The notes under the pieces: model-generated
What the model was told of the DNA's origin: nothing
What the model saw: the letters and a program-made list of their open reading frames with translations, nothing else
The model's database searches: none
Assembly (NCBI RefSeq): GCF_022602565.1
Contig: NZ_JALBCV010000004.1
Coordinates: 62,001-126,000 of the forward strand
Origin: Rosenbergiella metrosideri
Lineage (GTDB): Bacteria > Pseudomonadota > Gammaproteobacteria > Enterobacterales > Enterobacteriaceae
Reading direction: 5' to 3'
DNA: 64,000 nucleotides
Program-made: the position numbers and the translations under genes
Shown: in pieces, positions 27,313 to 36,433 of the stretch
Position numbering within the stretch: the stretch's first letter is position 1
Layout: each line of letters starts with the position of its first letter

Positions 27313-28926
27313 ATGTCAGAACAATATAGTGCAGATGTCGTGGTAGTGGGCGCAGGGATCTGCGCCGGTACCGTGGCCAAAGAGTTAGCGGAAGCCGGTC
27401 TATCCGTATTAGTCCTCGAAGCCGGTCCGCGTTGGGAACGTGGGGAAGTGGTCGAAAACTGGCGTAATATGCCACCGGTGAACAAGTCAGAGTCTGACTA
27501 TGCGACACCGTACCCCGCCCAGCCTTGGGCGGTGCATCCACAATTGAACCCGTACAACGAGTATCCTGAAGTCTCAGAGCCTGATGCGAGCGCCTTTCGT
27601 CAAGGGATGATCAAAGGCATCGGCGGAACGACCTGGCACTGGGCAGCTTCTTGCTGGCGCTTCCTGCCTGCCGATCTACAATTACACAGTACTTACGGCG
27701 TAGGCCGCGATTGGGCGGTTACCTATGATGAGCTAGAAGAGTATTTCCTAATTGGGGTGAATGGCCCCAACGATACCTCGTTAAAGTACGTTGCCCCCCT
27801 TAAGAAGCCTTTCCCGATGGAGCCGATGCCATACGGTCCTGCTGATCGCCGCTTCACCGAAGTGGTTGCGCAAGCGGGTTATATCAATACTCCGGTGCCT
27901 CAGGGACGTAACAGCCGTCCTTACGATGGCCGCCCGCAGTGCTGCGGTAACAACAACTGCATGCCCATCTGCCCAATCGGCGCCATGTATAATGGTATCC
28001 ATAGTGTGGTGAAGGCCGAGAACGCTGGCGCGAAGTTTATTCCTAATGCCGTGGTCTATCGTATCGATACCGATAAAGATAATAACATCACTGCCATGCA
28101 CTATTACGATCCGGATACAGTGTCGCATACCGTCACCGCGAAGACGTTTGTACTCGCCGGTAACGGTATTGAAACACCGAAACTTCTGCTACTGGCGGCC
28201 AACGATCGTAACCCGAACGGTATCGCTAACAGCTCCGACCAAGTCGGCCGTAACATGATGGATCACCCAGGGATCTTGATGAGCTTCCAAGCGTCAGAAC
28301 CGATCTGGACCGGTGGCGGATCCGTCCAAATGAGCTCGATCACCAACTTCCGTGATGGCGATTTCCGACGTGATCACTCCGCGATCCAAATTGGAATGAA
28401 CAATACCTCGCAAAACCACAAAGCCGGGGTTAAAGCGCTACAAATGGGATTAGTCGGTAAGAAGTTGGATGAAGAGATCCGTCGTGCCGCCTGTGGAATG
28501 GATATTTACGTGAACCATGATGTCTTGGCTCACCCCGATAACCGCCTGACCCTGAGTACAGAGCGCAAAGATAAGTTAGGTATCCCTTTCCCACATGTAA
28601 CCTATGATGTCGGGGATTATGTGCGTCGTTCCGCTGTGCACTCTCGTCAACACCTGATGAACATTGCGAAATTGTTTGGCGCAACCGAGATTGAGATGAC
28701 CCCTTGGTTTAACCCTAATAACCATATTATGGGCGGCACCATCATGGGGCATGATCCAAAAGATTCGGTCGTCGATAAATGGATGCGTACCCACGACCAT
28801 AAAAATCTCTATATCGCGTCAGGTGGCGCAATGGCCGCAGCAGGAACCGTCAACTCAACCCTGAGTATGGTGGCCCTCTCGTTACGTGCTTGCGACAGCA
28901 TCAAGAAAGAGATGCTGCACGCGTAA
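27313..28926 (+). CDS. FAD-dependent GMC-family dehydrogenase large subunit (gluconate/2-ketogluconate type)
   Basis: 537 residues. It has the N-terminal Rossmann motif VVVVGAGICAG, GIGGTTWHWAASCWRF, the family-specific cysteine segment CCGNNNCMPICPIGAMYNG, FVLAGNGIETPKLLL, GRNMMDHPG and a C-terminal NNHIMGGTIMG and GTVNSTLSMVAL. This is the periplasmic-side flavoprotein of the three-subunit membrane sugar-acid dehydrogenases. I cannot settle gluconate versus 2-ketogluconate. Compared with relatives, a few residues seem missing at EEYFLIGVNGPND. It is open throughout, although its partner genes are damaged. Confidence 0.87.
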   Translation: MSEQYSADVVVVGAGICAGTVAKELAEAGLSVLVLEAGPRWERGEVVENWRNMPPVNKSESDYATPYPAQPWAVHPQLNPYNEYPEVSEPDASAFRQGMIKGIGGTTWHWAASCWRFLPADLQLHSTYGVGRDWAVTYDELEEYFLIGVNGPNDTSLKYVAPLKKPFPMEPMPYGPADRRFTEVVAQAGYINTPVPQGRNSRPYDGRPQCCGNNNCMPICPIGAMYNGIHSVVKAENAGAKFIPNAVVYRIDTDKDNNITAMHYYDPDTVSHTVTAKTFVLAGNGIETPKLLLLAANDRNPNGIANSSDQVGRNMMDHPGILMSFQASEPIWTGGGSVQMSSITNFRDGDFRRDHSAIQIGMNNTSQNHKAGVKALQMGLVGKKLDEEIRRAACGMDIYVNHDVLAHPDNRLTLSTERKDKLGIPFPHVTYDVGDYVRRSAVHSRQHLMNIAKLFGATEIEMTPWFNPNNHIMGGTIMGHDPKDSVVDKWMRTHDHKNLYIASGGAMAAAGTVNSTLSMVALSLRACDSIKKEMLHA

Positions 28927-28928
28927 GC

Positions 28929-28960
28929 CACACTACCGCCCCGACTAGGGCGGTAGTGTG
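28929..28960. terminator. Bidirectional terminator hairpin
   Basis: A perfect 13-bp inverted repeat (CACACTACCGCCC ... GGGCGGTAGTGTG, loop of 6) lies between the convergent flavoprotein and permease genes. It has no long T run on either side. Confidence 0.65.
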
Positions 28961-30208
28961 TTATCCGAGGTGTTCGCCGGTTGTCATCTTCTGTGGCAAA
29001 CAGGTCAACAGTACACAGGCAGTAATAAAGGCCGAAAAAATAGCGATCACTGCCACCGAATATTCAGGCGCATAGACCGACGCTAATGTGCTGCAAAAGA
29101 TTGAGAATCCCCAGCTGATTAAGAGTGCGTTTGGCGCAAAACGCCCCCGCCCCACCACACTCCAAGCAATCATCGCTCCGCCAATCCCTGGTACGACAAT
29201 ACCCAGTAAGCTTAACCAACTGACAAGAAACCCGGTGATCCCCGCCAAGGCTAACCCGGTCCCTACCGCGCCAAGAATAACGGCCAAACGTTGGAAAGGC
29301 AGATTAAATAAGCTTCCCCAGCCCGCTGCGGCATTATAGAGGCCGTGAGTCGCCACCGAGGCACAGTTGATCACAAAGAACAGCGCCGCAAACAGCGTAT
29401 AGCCTGGGCCGAGTTGATTGAGTAGCTGCGCAAAATTACCGTCTTTAGCGGTCAGGCTGGCTGCCACAATCCCTCCCAATAGCATGGGGATCGTATTAGC
29501 GATAGGAAACGCCGATAATGAGGCAATCACTGCTTGGGTCGGACTTTTCGACCAGCGAGTGAAATCGGCGGTCAAAGTTCCTGAATCGATAAAAACCGAA
29601 ATGGCGAGCGTCACCCCTACCCCTAGAGCCAAGGATGTCGAATGACTGGGTTGATAGGCGACGATTTCAGCGAGCGTATGGTGCTGAAAGTTAAGTCCCA
29701 AACTGACCGCTCCCATGAAGACAAATAATACTATTGAGAGGATACTGAGGGGTTTCAGCATTCGTAATCCCGCCGTAGCGAGCAAGGTGAAGAGTCCACC
29801 CATTAGTAATATGGCGACTGGCTGCGAGAGGCCGAGTACCTTAAAAACCGATTCTCCCGCCAGTCCCGTCTGGACGGCAAACCAGCCAACAACGAGTCCT
29901 GATAAGAAGAACGTAATGAGCTTACCACCCCACTCACCAAAAAGTTGTCGACAACTGAGGCCAAAACTTTTCCCCTCTTTCGCGGCAAAGGCGCTGAGTA
30001 ACGCCACATAACCGGCAAGAAGCAGATTGCCGATAAGAATAGCTAACATGCCCCGTCGAAAGCCGAGTCCGTTAATGATTTGTGCCCCGACAAATGCCCC
30101 AACCATCACCATTGTAAAACCGGACCAGATGATGGAAATCGACAAAAGGCTTCTACGGGCGACAATGGGGACGGCTTGGTGCTCATATTCCTGAAACGTT
30201 TTAGTCAT
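28961..30208 (-). CDS. NCS1-family nucleobase permease (CodB-like)
   Basis: About 415 residues with 12 hydrophobic segments. It contains SGTLTADFTRWSK (CodB: SAGTLTADFVRF), GIGVAMIAWS-like VPGIGGAMIAWSVV, and the early LIGNLLLAGYVALLSAFAAK. These place it among cytosine/allantoin-type NCS1 symporters. The start at 30208 is chosen for GGAG 8 nt before the ATG. It lies just downstream, on the same strand, of a dead M20 amidohydrolase gene, so the two may once have formed an uptake-hydrolysis pair. Exact substrate is uncertain. Confidence 0.82.
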   Translation of the reverse strand: MTKTFQEYEHQAVPIVARRSLLSISIIWSGFTMVMVGAFVGAQIINGLGFRRGMLAILIGNLLLAGYVALLSAFAAKEGKSFGLSCRQLFGEWGGKLITFFLSGLVVGWFAVQTGLAGESVFKVLGLSQPVAILLMGGLFTLLATAGLRMLKPLSILSIVLFVFMGAVSLGLNFQHHTLAEIVAYQPSHSTSLALGVGVTLAISVFIDSGTLTADFTRWSKSPTQAVIASLSAFPIANTIPMLLGGIVAASLTAKDGNFAQLLNQLGPGYTLFAALFFVINCASVATHGLYNAAAGWGSLFNLPFQRLAVILGAVGTGLALAGITGFLVSWLSLLGIVVPGIGGAMIAWSVVGRGRFAPNALLISWGFSIFCSTLASVYAPEYSVAVIAIFSAFITACVLLTCLPQKMTTGEHLG

Positions 30209-30319
30209 CTTCTCTTCTCCACACTTCAACGATAGAAAGAAGAAAAGCAATAATCATGCCGCGATCCCTTGGTTGATCTACCGCTGACCACGTTAGCGCG
30301 GCCACCAGCATCGCTTCCA

Positions 30320-31066
30320 ATCCCACCTGCAACGTGCCAATCGTCAGGACCGCACTATCAAGAGGAGAGGTTTCTCTCAAGATGATGGTCTGTAAGCGTA
30401 CGGCAGAATGAGCCGCCATTATCACTGGATCAATTGCACTCTGTGGCATCAAACCGTGCGCCTCGCGGCCATGGAAGGTAACGCTATCGCCTGCGTTAAC
30501 ATAGCCCCTGCACGATATCCAATAGACCCGGCCTTACCTACCATCACATGCTGTCACAGAATAATATCTGGCTTAGGCAAATGTTCCATCGCCTCAATCA
30601 TTGTCAAGGCCCCTTTGCCGATCGCTTCGCCTGGCTGGAACACGAGTATTCATTAACGCTCGATACTTAGCGAAGGTTTCCGCGGCACCAGTTAACCAGA
30701 CAACGTGCATAGCATGATCACACATATGGGAGACGGGGTTGGCGTTTCATCCTCAAGTTTCCCCACCGCTTGACTCGCATAGGGTAGGCCCGTCTTTTTT
30801 GCCACCGGCAAGGCATCCATATCGGTACGTATCATGACGACCGGTCCCTTACCGTTCTCTAATAGCGCCACAATACCGGTTACCCCCACCTTTTCGTCAC
30901 TTGATATCCGCAGTGTTATGGTTTTATGGTTTTTTGGCGACAAGCGTGACGGTTCTCACTTCTTGCATCGATAGCTCGGGATGCTGGTGAAGATGTTTAT
31001 CTAGCGCGTCAGTTTAGGAAGGAGTGCTTGAATATCAGGTCTTAATGCTAATAAGGTCGGATTCAT
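30320..31066 (-). pseudogene. Decayed M20D amidohydrolase (hippurate/indole-amide hydrolase type)
   Basis: Pieces of an M20 metallo-amidohydrolase in several frames on the minus strand. The start MNPTLLALRPDIQALLPKL is at 31066, then KHLHQHPELSMQEVRT after a frameshift. Next come GIVALLENGKGPVVMIRTDMDALPV and GLPYASQ. A damaged metal site follows (MCDHAMH for the usual ACGHDMH), with VVWLTGAAETFAKY. The last recognisable piece is AVLTIGTLQVG near 30330, after which the C-terminal part is missing. Multiple frameshifts and a 3' deletion make it non-functional. Confidence 0.85.
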
Positions 31067-31230
31067 CGTTACCTTGTCGATGAGAAGCCTAAGGTTTTAC
31101 GCTCACTGGTCGACAAGGATGTGGCATTTTTGCGTAAAGGTATTGTTGAAGATTAATAAACGGTAATTTAGCACCAAACTTTAGGGGTTACGAGGGTCGC
31201 CATCCTCAAGCGCACGACGACCCGCAGAGA

Positions 31231-32502
31231 TTAGAAAATTGACAATGGGTATTGAGCAATGACGCGAATTTCATTCCCGCCAGCATTGTAGTCAGAGGCG
31301 TCAGACGAAACACGTAATACTGAGTAACGGATCCCTATCTGTAGATTTTTGGCGAAACCAGAAGGGATCTTATATTGGATCTGGTTGAAGAACTCATGCT
31401 CATGACCGTTACTGGAGGCCGAGGTTTTAATGTTATCGCCGCGCACATAAGCCACGTCATAGCGTAGTCCTTCAATACCTAATCCCGCGAGATCCACGGA
31501 ATAAGCGGCTTGCCAAGAGCGCTCGTCCTCACCGTTAAAGTCAGACCAGTAGGAGTTCGCTAACCAAATCGTGTTACCGCCATCACCGATTCCACCTTTA
31601 TTACGGTAACCGCCATACATATAACCGCTACTACCGGTATTCTGTTGGTAAGCGACTTTAAAAGTATGGATATCGTAGGTATAGCTAGCCGCTAGGCTCC
31701 AAATAGTATTGCTGCGGCCGCTACTGATACTGTCGGCATAGGCTTTATCGAGGCGGGAATTATAGCCATTGAAGTCCCAGACCATCTTCTGCTTTTCGTC
31801 GAATGGTTGGGTATAGGTAAAGCCTAAATACTGTTTGTTATCGACATCTTGCACATGAGACGCATAGACCGAAGCAGTGAACTGGTCATTAAAGACGTAT
31901 TTCACGCCACCAAAGGCGATATTATCTAAGCCAGAGTCTTGGCTTTCGGCGCTTTTGCGCTGCTCGGCAGTAAAGTAACCGCCGGTAATATCCAGACCGT
32001 CGATCTCTTGAGAATCCAGCATAAAACCGGTGTAGGTTTCAGCTAACAGACGAGAACTGTCCGACGTCAGAATAGGTAGGGTTGGCTGTTGTGTACCGTA
32101 ACTGAAAACGGTATTGGAAAAACGCATTTTCGCTGTCGCGCCAAATTTCGCCAAATCTTTCTTCGCGCGGCCATCACTGTCTTGCGAAAAGTAGTCTATT
32201 CCCCCCGCACCACTGCGTCCACGACCACCATCCAGACGGACGGCGTATTGACCGATGGCATCAACACCGAAGCCTACCGCACCTTGAGTAAAGCCGGATT
32301 TATAGGTACCGATAAAGGCCTGACCCCATTCGCGACGTGTGCGTACCCCTTCATCTTTATAATTACGATTGATCATCGCATTTTTAATCATAAGATTAAG
32401 GTGGCTATCTTCGATAAATCCGTTACTTTCCTGTTGAGACGCTGCAAAAGCGGGTTGGGCGACCAACATCGCTAAAAAACAAAAAGAAAAAACCTTGTTC
32501 AC
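31231..32502 (-). CDS. OprD-family outer-membrane porin
   Basis: 423 residues. The signal peptide ends at AFA, followed by NGFIEDSHLNLMIKNAMINRNYKDEG, the conserved N-terminal strand region of OprD/OpdK porins. Also present are EWGQAFIGTYKSGFTQGAVGFGVDAIG and a C-terminal aromatic strand. It should form an 18-strand channel selective for small carboxylates, amino acids or conjugates. It lies between two dead M20 hydrolases and next to an orphan NlpA lipoprotein, all possibly parts of one former uptake system. Confidence 0.9.
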   Translation of the reverse strand: MNKVFSFCFLAMLVAQPAFAASQQESNGFIEDSHLNLMIKNAMINRNYKDEGVRTRREWGQAFIGTYKSGFTQGAVGFGVDAIGQYAVRLDGGRGRSGAGGIDYFSQDSDGRAKKDLAKFGATAKMRFSNTVFSYGTQQPTLPILTSDSSRLLAETYTGFMLDSQEIDGLDITGGYFTAEQRKSAESQDSGLDNIAFGGVKYVFNDQFTASVYASHVQDVDNKQYLGFTYTQPFDEKQKMVWDFNGYNSRLDKAYADSISSGRSNTIWSLAASYTYDIHTFKVAYQQNTGSSGYMYGGYRNKGGIGDGGNTIWLANSYWSDFNGEDERSWQAAYSVDLAGLGIEGLRYDVAYVRGDNIKTSASSNGHEHEFFNQIQYKIPSGFAKNLQIGIRYSVLRVSSDASDYNAGGNEIRVIAQYPLSIF

Positions 32503-32629
32503 TGTGTCTGCCTATTATGTAAATTTATATGAATTTTTATAGGTAAGTTTTACTTACTTTGACAATCTAGCATTGTTAATCCAGTTTTAAAAAGCATTAA
32601 AACTTTTTTTTTATTCTTTTTTTCGATAG

Positions 32630-33433
32630 CTACCACCCTGGAATAGCACCACCTTTAAACAGTCGCTCTGCGGCTTTTGCCACCTCAGGTGACTGATAAG
32701 CTTTCACAAACTCCTGCACGTTTTTCGCTTGGCGGTTATCCTCGCGGCTAACAATAATATTGACATAGGGGGAGTGCTTATCTTCGATAAACAAGTTGTC
32801 GTGCAACGGGGATAACCCTGTTTGTTGGATATAGGTGGTACTGATAATAGCAATCGCTACCTTAGGATCATCCAATACGTGCGGTAACTGCGCCCCTTCC
32901 AACTGCAGAATGGTCAGATGCCGAGGGTTTTGGGTAATATCCAATGTGGTGGGTAAAAGTCCTTTACCCGGCGCCAAGCTGAGTAGCCCCTGCTTTTCTA
33001 ACAGCAGTAGCGCCCGCCCTAAGTTAGTCGGATCATTGGGTACTGCAACGGTCGCATAATCCTTGAGCTGCGACACAGAATGAATATGACGAGAATAGGC
33101 CGCAATCGGGAAAACGAAAGTATTACCTACCGCAACTAAATGATAACCATGGGCAGCATTATCTTGCGCCAAGAAAGGTCGGTGCTGAAAGACATTGGCA
33201 TCCAACTCTCCATGATTCGTTGCATCATTGGGCAGTATCGACCCGCTAAAACTGACTAGATCTACTGTTAAACCGTATTTCTGTTTCGCGACCTGTTTCG
33301 CGACTTCAGCTACCTGCTCTTCCGCCCCGGTGATCACACCCACTTTAATCTGAGACATATCTTCTGGCGCTTGATCACATGCCGCCAGCAAGCAGCCCGC
33401 AAAGAGTAATGACATTAGTTTTAGGTGGCGCAT
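32630..33433 (-). CDS. MetQ/NlpA-family substrate-binding lipoprotein (orphan)
   Basis: 267 residues. The lipobox is CLLAAC, followed by KVGVITGAEEQVAEVAKQVA, ATNHGELDANVFQHRPFL, VAVGNTFVFPIAAYS and VPNDPTNLGRALLLLEKQGLL, all typical of the D-methionine-binding MetQ/NlpA family. No MetN or MetI gene is nearby, so it must share a permease encoded elsewhere or act alone like NlpA. It sits on the inner membrane facing the periplasm. Ligand is uncertain; methionine or a related amino acid or conjugate is the family expectation. Confidence 0.88.
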   Translation of the reverse strand: MRHLKLMSLLFAGCLLAACDQAPEDMSQIKVGVITGAEEQVAEVAKQVAKQKYGLTVDLVSFSGSILPNDATNHGELDANVFQHRPFLAQDNAAHGYHLVAVGNTFVFPIAAYSRHIHSVSQLKDYATVAVPNDPTNLGRALLLLEKQGLLSLAPGKGLLPTTLDITQNPRHLTILQLEGAQLPHVLDDPKVAIAIISTTYIQQTGLSPLHDNLFIEDKHSPYVNIIVSREDNRQAKNVQEFVKAYQSPEVAKAAERLFKGGAIPGW

Positions 33434-33701
33434 CAGGGTTCCTTAAGATAGTGGTCACGACACAAGTGGAAGTTTAGGCATCTAGACATCCAAATAAATC
33501 TAATCAATCTTTGAGGCTGATGCAAGTGAAAGAGCTGAAGGTCTTTTCATGATCAGGCCAAGGATGCCGGAAACCCTTGATGTCTTGCGCTTATATCCAT
33601 TACGACTAAGCTTTTCGCTTATCGTTTTTTAACAAACCAAACGGTTACTGTTAGGCTCAAACGCTACCCTTTCGATTCGCACTGACGCTAAGGCTGCTAA
33701 G

Positions 33702-34850
33702 ATGTCGTTGAACACTGAGGAATTTTCGACCTACCTAACCGATTTTCGCCACGAACTTCATCATTTTCCGGAGCTTTCGTCACAAGAAGTGGAAACCACT
33801 CGCCATATCCGCCAACAACTTGATGAGCATCAAATACGGGTGCTTGATTTACCGCTTAACACCGGATTAGCGGCAGAAATGGGACCGGTAGACAGGCCAC
33901 TTTTCGTGATTCGCTCAGACATTGATGCGTTGCCGATTGAAGAGCAAGCTGATGTCAGTTATCGCTCTGAACCCCCTGGCATCATGCATGCCTGTGGTCA
34001 TGATTTTCACAGTACCGCCGCCTGAGGCGCAGCGATCATCTTGAAGCGACAAGAGGCTCAGCTGTTGGGCCGGGTCCGTATTTTATTTCAAGCCGCCGAA
34101 GAGATTGGCGTGGGCGCGCAAGAGATTATTGCTAGCGGTGCATTGGATGAGGCTTTTGCGGGAGTCAGTCTCCATAACGATCCCTCCCTCCCAGCGGGCA
34201 CTATTGGCTGTTAAGGCGGTTCCTTAACCGCGGCCGTCGACTGTTTTGCTCTAAGTGTTCAAGGAGTTGGGAGCCATGCGGCAAAGCCTGAGCAGAGTAT
34301 CGATCCTATCGTTATCGCTAGCCAGCTGGTCGCCAGTCTGCAATCCATTATTAGTCGTGATATTCCGTCGGCGGATAATGCCGTCGTCTCTATTACCCAG
34401 TTTCATAGCGGTAGCGCGTGGAATATTATTCCCGATAAGGCATGGTTAGAAGGCACGGTCAGAAGTTTTTCTGTTCAAGCGCGGGAGAGGATTCAACAAC
34501 GTTTCCAACAGATTATCACCGGCTTTTCTGCCGCGTTTGACGTCAAGATTGATCTCGACTGGCAGGCTGGTCCTCCTTCAATGGTTAACGATCCGCACTG
34601 AGCGGCATTTGCCTTAGCACAGGCAACAAAAAGTGGTTTGATCGCTAAAGAGGTCGATGCCAGTCCAATTGGCGAAGACTTCGCCTATTATTTACAGCGT
34701 ACCCCCGGTACGTTTGTGATGGTCGGCACCGGAGAGCAACACCCGCTGCACCACCCCGCTTTCAAGATAAACGACCACGTTCTCCTGCCCACCGCCCACT
34801 ATCTGGCCGATTTTGCCATCGCTGGATTAACCGCATACCGCGCAGGGTAA
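33702..34850 (+). pseudogene. M20D amidohydrolase with three in-frame stops
   Basis: A full-length M20 amidohydrolase frame of 382 codons is interrupted by TGA (34023-34025), TAA (34212-34214) and TGA (34599-34601), with no frameshift. Recognisable parts are RHELHHFPELSSQEVET, VIRSDIDALPIEEQ, the metal site MHACGHDFHSTAA, FQAAEEIGVGAQEII, NIIPDKAWLEGTVRSF, and the C-terminal GEDFAYYLQRTPGTFVMVGTG. Family positions suggest Leu, Lys and Trp codons were replaced. It is a recent nonsense-type pseudogene; the other M20 wreck at 30.3-31.1 kb is much more degraded. Confidence 0.88.
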
Positions 34851-34870
34851 TGCCCCCAGAAGGGGGCATT
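34849..34870. terminator. GC-rich hairpin between convergent genes
   Basis: A perfect 9-bp inverted repeat AATGCCCCC-agaa-GGGGGCATT begins within the stop of the M20 pseudogene and lies 8 bases beyond the stop of the minus-strand binding-protein gene. It may terminate both; T tracts are lacking. Confidence 0.55.
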
Positions 34871-34877
34871 AGGGAGA

Positions 34878-35648
34878 TTAGTGCGAAACATCTGCCCCGA
34901 AGTATTTCTGGGAGATTTTCTGATAGGTACCGTCTTTTTTCAGCTCTGCTAAGGCAGTATTAATGGCGGTTTGTAACGACGTATCGTCTTTACGCATTAA
35001 CACACCCGATGCACTGGCATTCTCTTCCGAGGCGACGACTTTCACGGGCGCATTCGCACGGTGTTTTTTGAAGTCGAGATAAGAGAGGTTATCGTTGACC
35101 GTTGCATCAGCGCGGCCTTGTACAACTAAATCTACCGCTTGATTAAAGCCGTCGGTATTCACCAATTGCGCACCATATTGACGAGCAATTTGTGCATAAT
35201 TACTGGTCAGGGACTGCGCAGAGTTTTTACCTTTAAGATCACTAAACTGATGGATGCTGTCGTTATCACTTTTAACGATCAGTACCGCTTTAGATGCAAT
35301 ATAAGGCGCAGAGAATGCATATTTCTTCTGGCGCTCTGGGCTGATACCGACTTCATTGATGACCACATCATAACGTTTTGCATCCAATCCCGCGATCAGA
35401 CCATCCCATTTACTTTCGACAAAGACGGGTTTCACTTTAAGCTGTTTAGCAATCGCTTCACCAATCTCCACATCAAAACCAGTAAGGTCTCCCGAGATAG
35501 TATGAAAGGTAAAGGGCGCATAGGTGCCTTCTGTACCGATCTTCAATTGGCCTGACGATTTTAAGTTGGCGAGAGTGTCTGCCATCGCTGAGCTTGCGAA
35601 GGCAAAAGGGACTAACATAGCGGCTAGTGCAAGAGAACTCTTTTTCAT
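34878..35648 (-). CDS. Cystine/polar amino acid ABC binding protein
   Basis: 256 residues with a signal peptide ending at AMA. It belongs to bacterial solute-binding protein family 3: LKIGTEGTYAPFTFHT, LTGFDVEIGEAIAKQL, FVESKWDGLIAGLDAKRYDVVINEVGISPERQKKYAFSAPY. The pattern is closest to cystine-binding TcyA/TcyJ-type proteins. It is the last gene of a permease-ATPase-binding protein operon, with AGGAG before its ATG. Confidence 0.88.
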   Translation of the reverse strand: MKKSSLALAAMLVPFAFASSAMADTLANLKSSGQLKIGTEGTYAPFTFHTISGDLTGFDVEIGEAIAKQLKVKPVFVESKWDGLIAGLDAKRYDVVINEVGISPERQKKYAFSAPYIASKAVLIVKSDNDSIHQFSDLKGKNSAQSLTSNYAQIARQYGAQLVNTDGFNQAVDLVVQGRADATVNDNLSYLDFKKHRANAPVKVVASEENASASGVLMRKDDTSLQTAINTALAELKKDGTYQKISQKYFGADVSH

Positions 35649-35664
35649 AACGACTCCTGGTAAA

Positions 35665-36429
35665 TTAAGTCGGGCTGCCAGCAGGCAAGCCTTCCGTTAA
35701 CGTGGCAATATACTCTGCCGTGCGTGCTTTTTGCGGGGAATGGAAAAGCGTAGCCGAATCTGCCGTTTCGACAATCTCTCCTGCTTCAAGGAAAATAGTC
35801 TGGTTAGCGACCGAGGCGGCTAACCGCAGGTCGTGCGTCGCCATCAGCATGGTCGTCCCTTCATTGGCGAGCTGACGGAGTACCGCCACCACTTCCGCGG
35901 CTAATTCTGGATCCAAGGCTGACGTTGGCTCATCACATAGCAAGACTTGTGGTGAGGGAGCCAGTGCTCGAGCAATGGCGACGCGTTGTTGCTGCCCACC
36001 GGATAAGGTCGCTGGCTGTACATCACGTTTGTGCGAGAGGCCGACTTTTTCAAGCAGAGCATCCGCACGGGCTATTGCTTCCGCTTTCGGCATCCGATGT
36101 ACGATAATTAACCCTTCCGTAATATTTTCCAGCACAGTTTTATGGGGAAACAGGGCAAAGTTTTGAAATACCATCCCCGTCTGGCGGCTAATTTTCTGAA
36201 TGTCTCTTGAGCGTGGCGGTCTACGCGTAAATACCAATGTCTCCTCACCCAGTTGCATTTGACCGGACTGAGGAATCTCAAGCAGATTAGCACATCGTAA
36301 TAATGTACTTTTGCCACTCCCTGACGGGCCAATGAGTGCAGTCACCGAGCCTTTCGGTAGCGTCAGGCTAATATCCTTCAGGACATGGTTGTCCTGAAAA
36401 TATTTATTAATTCCCTGTAATGAAATCAT
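35665..36429 (-). CDS. Polar amino acid ABC transporter ATPase (TcyC/TcyN-like)
   Basis: 254 residues. Walker A GPSGSGKST, Q-loop MVFQNFALFPH, signature LSGGQQQR, Walker B VLLCDEPTSALD and switch His in MATHDLRLA are all intact. It is a typical PAAT-family ATPase powering import by the neighbouring permease. AGGAG precedes the ATG, which lies 4 bases from the permease stop. Confidence 0.92.
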   Translation of the reverse strand: MISLQGINKYFQDNHVLKDISLTLPKGSVTALIGPSGSGKSTLLRCANLLEIPQSGQMQLGEETLVFTRRPPRSRDIQKISRQTGMVFQNFALFPHKTVLENITEGLIIVHRMPKAEAIARADALLEKVGLSHKRDVQPATLSGGQQQRVAIARALAPSPQVLLCDEPTSALDPELAAEVVAVLRQLANEGTTMLMATHDLRLAASVANQTIFLEAGEIVETADSATLFHSPQKARTAEYIATLTEGLPAGSPT

Positions 36430-36433
36430 TGCG

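Noticed and set aside
28961-30208. Assigning the NCS1 permease specifically as cytosine permease codB
   Set aside because: No codA follows it, and family motifs do not decide between cytosine and other nucleobases or related ligands.
34023-34025. Selenocysteine decoding of TGA in the M20 gene
   Set aside because: A TAA stop also interrupts the same frame, M20 enzymes are not selenoproteins, and no SECIS-like hairpin was evident just after the codon.
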